Shown here: positions 6,548 through 9,391 of the stretch, piece after piece
How the letters are laid out: each line of letters begins with the position of its first letter
Position numbering within the stretch: the stretch's first letter is position 1
NCBI GenBank assembly: GCA_023247595.1
Contig: JAHFGF010000053.1
Span: forward strand, 1 to 9,391
Direction: 5' to 3'
From: Candidatus Omnitrophota bacterium
GTDB lineage: Bacteria; Omnitrophota; Koll11; Zapsychrales; Fredricksoniimonadaceae
DNA: 9,391 nt
The notes under the pieces: generated by a model
Database searches by the model: none
Told to the model about the DNA's origin: nothing
What the model saw: only the letters and a program-made list of their open reading frames with translations
Made by a program: the position numbers and the translations under genes

Positions 6548-6651
6548 ATCCGAAACTCGATAAGCAGGATTGCCCGAGCCGATAGGCTTCATGGATTCAG
6601 ATAGAATCAGCTGGTCAAAGGGCAGTCATCTGAAACAATCGAATTTCGGAT
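6548..6651 (+). other. Multi-stem foldable element upstream of priA (structured RNA or MITE-like)
   Basis: Nested pairing spans almost the whole DUF2203-priA gap. Outer arm: 6548-6561 with 6638-6651, 13 of 14 bases paired. Second stem: 6568-6575 with 6620-6627, eight pairs including one G-T(U) wobble. Inside it are two hairpins: 6576-6580 with 6585-6589 (loop GATA, one wobble) and 6594-6598 with 6604-6608 (loop AGATA, perfect). The design is an outer stem, an internal loop and a three-way junction. It ends nine bases before the priA ATG. I recognise no known riboswitch, tRNA or repeat family. It could be a 5' UTR regulatory RNA or a small palindromic mobile element; strand is given as that of priA. 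Confidence 0.6.
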
Positions 6652-6660
6652 TTCCTTATT

Positions 6661-8511
6661 ATGACTATGAAAGACACTATTGCCGAAATTGTCGTCGGGC
6701 TTCCGGTGGAAGGGCCTTTTGATTATGCCATTTCGGATGAATGGCAGGGGCGTTTGATGATCGGGCAGCGCGTGGCGGTTTCTTTCGCGCACGCTAAAAG
6801 GCTTGGCGTTGTCGTCGGGTTAAAGCCGGACAGCCAGATTAAAAATATTAAACCCATTCAGGCTGTCTTGGAACAGCAGCCTTGGCTGGACAATGTTTTT
6901 ATTGCTTTGGCCCGCGCAATGAGCCGCCGGTACGGATGTTCTTTGGGCGAGGCTGTTGAGGTGATGCTGCCGAAAGCCCTGAGGGCTGTCAAAGCGATCG
7001 CTTTTAAACCGGCACAAAAAATACTGCCTTCACAAAAAAAGACTGAGCAAATTTGGATTCGTTCACAATCGCTTCAGAATCACTGGCCGGTCATTCAAAA
7101 AAAAATTTCGGAAGTCTTAAGTCTTGGTCAGGGCGTTATAATTCTCGTGGCTGATTCCGCGCAGATTCCTTATGTCGTCGAACAGCTCAAGCCCGTTTTG
7201 CCAAAGCATGTCATTATTCACGACAATGAACGCACGGCAAAACATGAACTCGCCGGATGGACAGCGCTCAAAGAGGGAAGCATTAAGGTCATTATTGGAC
7301 TGCGTTCCGCGGTTTTTGCCCCGGTTGCGTCGCTTGGGCTGATCGTGATGTACGACGAGGACAATGCTTCTTATAAGGAAGAGCAGAGTCCGTTTTATCA
7401 AACGCGGGAAGTGGTCCTGATGCGTTCGAAAGCGCAGCCGTGCGATGTGATGATTGTCAGTTTCGCTGCGACGGTAGAAATGGTTTATGAGGCCGGGCAG
7501 TCGGGAATGGCGCCGGTAGTTTTTACAGGCGGACAACCTGTGAAACGTCAGCTGATTGATATGACCAATTTCGCATCCAAAGGCCCGATGATGATTTCTT
7601 TTCCTCTGCGCAACAGTTTGGAGAAAGCACTTACCGACGGCGGGAAAGTGATGGCGGTCATCAATCGACGGGGACACAGCACATTTACCCGTTGTTTATT
7701 TTGCGGGCATGTGATGCGCTGCAGCCGCTGTTCGTCCAATTTGGCGTTTTCGGCTATCAAAAAGAAACTGGAATGCCGTCAATGCAGTTTGGTTTTGGAA
7801 ATTCCGAAAGTCTGTCCGCACTGCACCAAAGATTATCTGCGTTCGCTCGGAACAGGTGTTGAGCGTATCGCGCTTGAGATCAAACGGCTTTTTCCAAAGG
7901 CTCATGTGGAACGGTTCGACCGCGAGGTGAATATTTTCCCCAAACGGTTTGATGTTTTGGTCACGACACAAGCGGTCCTGCGCATGCTCGGCAAGCTTCA
8001 GGTTCAATGCGTCGGAGTTCTGGATATCGACGCTGAATTCAGCCGGGCCGATTACCGTTCTTCCCAGAAGGCCTATTCGTTATTGACCCATTTGTCTTTG
8101 ATGGCCCAAGGCAGTATTGAGATTCAAACGTTTCATGTGGACAACGACGTGCTCCGGCATTTTGCTGCCAACCGCGACGAGGAATTTTATCAGCGCGAAT
8201 TGGCCTTGAGAAAGGAACTGAAACTCCCGCCGTACGCGCATTGGGTTTCTATCATGCTCAGGGGAGTTGATGAAAAGTTAGTGTCCAATCAGGCGGACGC
8301 GTTATATAATTTGTTGGCTCAAAACAAACCCGAACGCGTGGATGTTTTAAATGTCCAGCCGGATGTTATTCCAAAACTGCGTGATCAATTCCGTTATACT
8401 ATCTTTGCGCGCAGCCAAGATGCTGAGGCAACGCTTGATTTTGTCAAAAGCACGGTGAGTCAGATGAAGAAAAAAAGCGGAGTCATTACGACGGTGCACG
8501 TGGATCCTTAA
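6661..8511 (+). CDS. priA: PriA-family primosomal protein N' lacking helicase catalytic motifs
   Basis: PriA recognises stalled forks and loads the replicative helicase during replication restart. The 3'-DNA-end-binding domain is near residues 5-105 (GPFDY, GQRVAVSF). The zinc region has four CxxC pairs: Cys345/348, 354/357, 372/375 and 385/388. The C-terminal part keeps FYQRELALRKELKLPPYAH (509-527) and PKLRDQFRY (571-579). The helicase lobes are degenerate. No GxTGSGKT loop occurs where expected (about 130-150), DEEH is DEDN (232-235), the GSATPS region reads SFAAT (267-271), GTQMxxKG reads TTQAVLRM (435-442), and AGRAGR is replaced around 479-484. LRSAVFAP (214-221) shows the fold's remnant. 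At 616 residues it is shorter than E. coli PriA (about 730). The frame is uninterrupted, so it is not a decayed pseudogene. ATG 6667 is an alternative start; neither has a Shine-Dalgarno. Confidence 0.9.
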   Translation: MTMKDTIAEIVVGLPVEGPFDYAISDEWQGRLMIGQRVAVSFAHAKRLGVVVGLKPDSQIKNIKPIQAVLEQQPWLDNVFIALARAMSRRYGCSLGEAVEVMLPKALRAVKAIAFKPAQKILPSQKKTEQIWIRSQSLQNHWPVIQKKISEVLSLGQGVIILVADSAQIPYVVEQLKPVLPKHVIIHDNERTAKHELAGWTALKEGSIKVIIGLRSAVFAPVASLGLIVMYDEDNASYKEEQSPFYQTREVVLMRSKAQPCDVMIVSFAATVEMVYEAGQSGMAPVVFTGGQPVKRQLIDMTNFASKGPMMISFPLRNSLEKALTDGGKVMAVINRRGHSTFTRCLFCGHVMRCSRCSSNLAFSAIKKKLECRQCSLVLEIPKVCPHCTKDYLRSLGTGVERIALEIKRLFPKAHVERFDREVNIFPKRFDVLVTTQAVLRMLGKLQVQCVGVLDIDAEFSRADYRSSQKAYSLLTHLSLMAQGSIEIQTFHVDNDVLRHFAANRDEEFYQRELALRKELKLPPYAHWVSIMLRGVDEKLVSNQADALYNLLAQNKPERVDVLNVQPDVIPKLRDQFRYTIFARSQDAEATLDFVKSTVSQMKKKSGVITTVHVDP

Positions 8512-8687
8512 TGGAGAGAAGTTGGAAGATAGAAGATAGAAGAGAGAGGGTGGAGGGGTGAGAAAAGGCAGAAGATGTAGAGTAAGATAAACAGAAAAGA
8601 TTCTTAATTGAAATTATTTCGTTTTATTTTGCCATTTTTCTCTAACTTCAATCCTCCATCATCCATCTTCAATCTTCAATAATGGAG
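8512..8687. repeat. Purine-rich/pyrimidine-rich imperfect palindrome between priA and fmt
   Basis: The first half (8512-8589) is almost all purine on this strand, with GAAGATA units; the last part (8636-8680) is pyrimidine-rich with CTTCAAT and CCATC units. The clearest arm pairs 8522-8543 with 8659-8679: 18 of 21 bases match with one bulge. An inner arm, GAGAAAAGGCA (8560-8570), pairs with 8630-8642 if two single-base bulges are allowed. The centre (about 8590-8627) is AT-rich. No ORF is present. A transcript would form a long, weak hairpin; without a GC-rich stem and T-tract it is not a standard terminator. Confidence 0.7.
8684..8687 (+). promoter_or_regulatory. Shine-Dalgarno sequence for fmt
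   Basis: GGAG lies ten bases before the ATG at 8698, at the right edge of the palindromic element. Its spacing supports that ATG as the fmt start. Confidence 0.7.
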
Positions 8688-8697
8688 CAACTAAACT

Positions 8698-9391
8698 ATG
8701 CGTATCATATTCTTCGGTAGTGATGATTTTGCCGCGGTGCATTTAAGGCAGCTGCTGGATTCTTCTTTTAAGATTGTAGCTTGCGTCACTCAGCCGGACC
8801 GCCCCAAGGGTCGAGGCATGAAAGTAGTGGAATCTCCTATTAAGGCGCTTGCTTTTTCCCACAGTATTCCTCTATTTCAGCCGGAGACGTTGAAAGACAA
8901 GGAATTCATTGATGAGCTTTTTGTTTTTCAGGCGGACATTTTTGTCGTCGTGGCTTACGGAAAGATTTTGCCGGAAGCTGTGCTGACTATTCCCAAAATA
9001 TTCTGCGTCAATGTCCACGGTTCGCTTTTACCCAAATACCGCGGCGCAGCGCCTATTAATTGGGCTGTGATCAACGGTGATGATCATACCGGAGTTACGG
9101 TCATGAAAATGAGCCCTATTCTGGATGCCGGTGAAATTATTTTTCAAGCCACCATGGCCATTGCCCAGGAAGATACGGTTGTCAGCCTGCGGTTGCGCAT
9201 GGCTCAGCTCGGCGCGGTGACTCTTTTGGAGGCATTGGATCAAATCAAGAGAAAAACATTTACCCTGACCCGTCAGGATTTATCTAAAGTGTCTTATGCT
9301 TCTAAATTAAATAAGGAGCTGGGACATGTTGACTGGAGAGATCCGGCGATTAAGATTGCAAACCTTGTCCGTGGTCTGCAGCCGTGGCCGG
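8698..9391 (+). CDS. fmt: Methionyl-tRNA formyltransferase, 3' end beyond the window
   Basis: Fmt formylates the amino group of methionine on initiator tRNA using 10-formyltetrahydrofolate, allowing normal bacterial translation initiation. The formyltransferase fold begins MRIIFFGSDDFAAVHL (1-16). TQPDRPKGRG (31-40) is followed by the folate-binding and catalytic region VNVHGSLLPKYRGAAPINW (104-122). The expected catalytic residues are Asn105, His107 and Asp143 (in ILDAGE). The C-terminal tRNA-contacting domain begins near YASKLNKE and continues to LQPWP, where the window ends after 231 full codons; about 80 more are expected from the family's usual 310-320. The frame is open to the edge. It follows priA, as in many genomes, but the peptide deformylase gene def, often between or beside them, is absent here. 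Confidence 0.96.
   Translation, partial: MRIIFFGSDDFAAVHLRQLLDSSFKIVACVTQPDRPKGRGMKVVESPIKALAFSHSIPLFQPETLKDKEFIDELFVFQADIFVVVAYGKILPEAVLTIPKIFCVNVHGSLLPKYRGAAPINWAVINGDDHTGVTVMKMSPILDAGEIIFQATMAIAQEDTVVSLRLRMAQLGAVTLLEALDQIKRKTFTLTRQDLSKVSYASKLNKELGHVDWRDPAIKIANLVRGLQPWP

Noticed and set aside
6548..6651. tRNA or known riboswitch reading of the pre-priA element
   Set aside because: No T-loop GTTCGA-type sequence, CCA-like end or anticodon arm of proper size is present, and no consensus of a riboswitch class I know could be matched.
7117..7677. 186-residue minus-strand ORF inside priA
   Set aside because: It is rich in His and Arg, as antisense translations often are, and has no family resemblance.
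6661..8511. Calling priA a pseudogene
   Set aside because: There is no frameshift or premature stop over 616 codons, and the zinc and flanking domains are intact.

Overview
This window reads as chromosomal DNA from an uncultured Gram-negative bacterium. All nine recognisable genes lie on the plus strand. Heptose and lipopolysaccharide-type genes (GmhB phosphatase, family 9 heptosyltransferase, WaaE-like glycosyltransferase) imply an LPS-bearing outer membrane. Moderate GC, short gaps and several different palindromic intergenic elements resemble candidate-phylum genomes such as Omnitrophota. That placement is a guess from gene content and recalled genome style; no marker gene here fixes it.

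Region 1 (1-6061) is an envelope sugar cluster. An AT-rich leader (1-198) precedes a ManC-type mannose-1-phosphate guanylyltransferase (199-1275). A cloverleaf-like dispersed repeat (1291-1380) follows. Next come three tightly coupled genes: a family 9 heptosyltransferase (about 1402-2466), a DegT-family sugar aminotransferase (2463-3566) and a family 2 WaaE-like glycosyltransferase (3566-4327). A second palindromic element (about 4326-4412) separates these from a GmhB-type phosphatase (4426-5013), which overlaps an MGDG-synthase-like family 28 glycosyltransferase (4970-6061). Together they could supply GDP-mannose, activated heptose and an amino sugar, assemble an LPS core or surface glycan, and make a glycosylated membrane lipid.

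Region 2 (6062-9391) is housekeeping. It holds a DUF2203 protein (6107-6520), a 104-base foldable element (6548-6651), a PriA homologue (6661-8511), a purine-then-pyrimidine palindrome (8512-8687) and the first 231 codons of methionyl-tRNA formyltransferase (8698 to the window edge). The priA-fmt neighbourhood is common in bacteria.

The most notable observation is that the PriA homologue keeps the PriA layout and all eight zinc-site cysteines but lacks the Walker A loop, has DEDN in place of DEEH and has lost the AGRAGR motif. It is probably a replication-restart scaffold without helicase activity. The second is the multi-stem element directly upstream of it, which matches no RNA or repeat family I know. 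No RNA gene of a known class, CRISPR array, insertion sequence or phage gene was seen. No gap between genes exceeds 300 bases.
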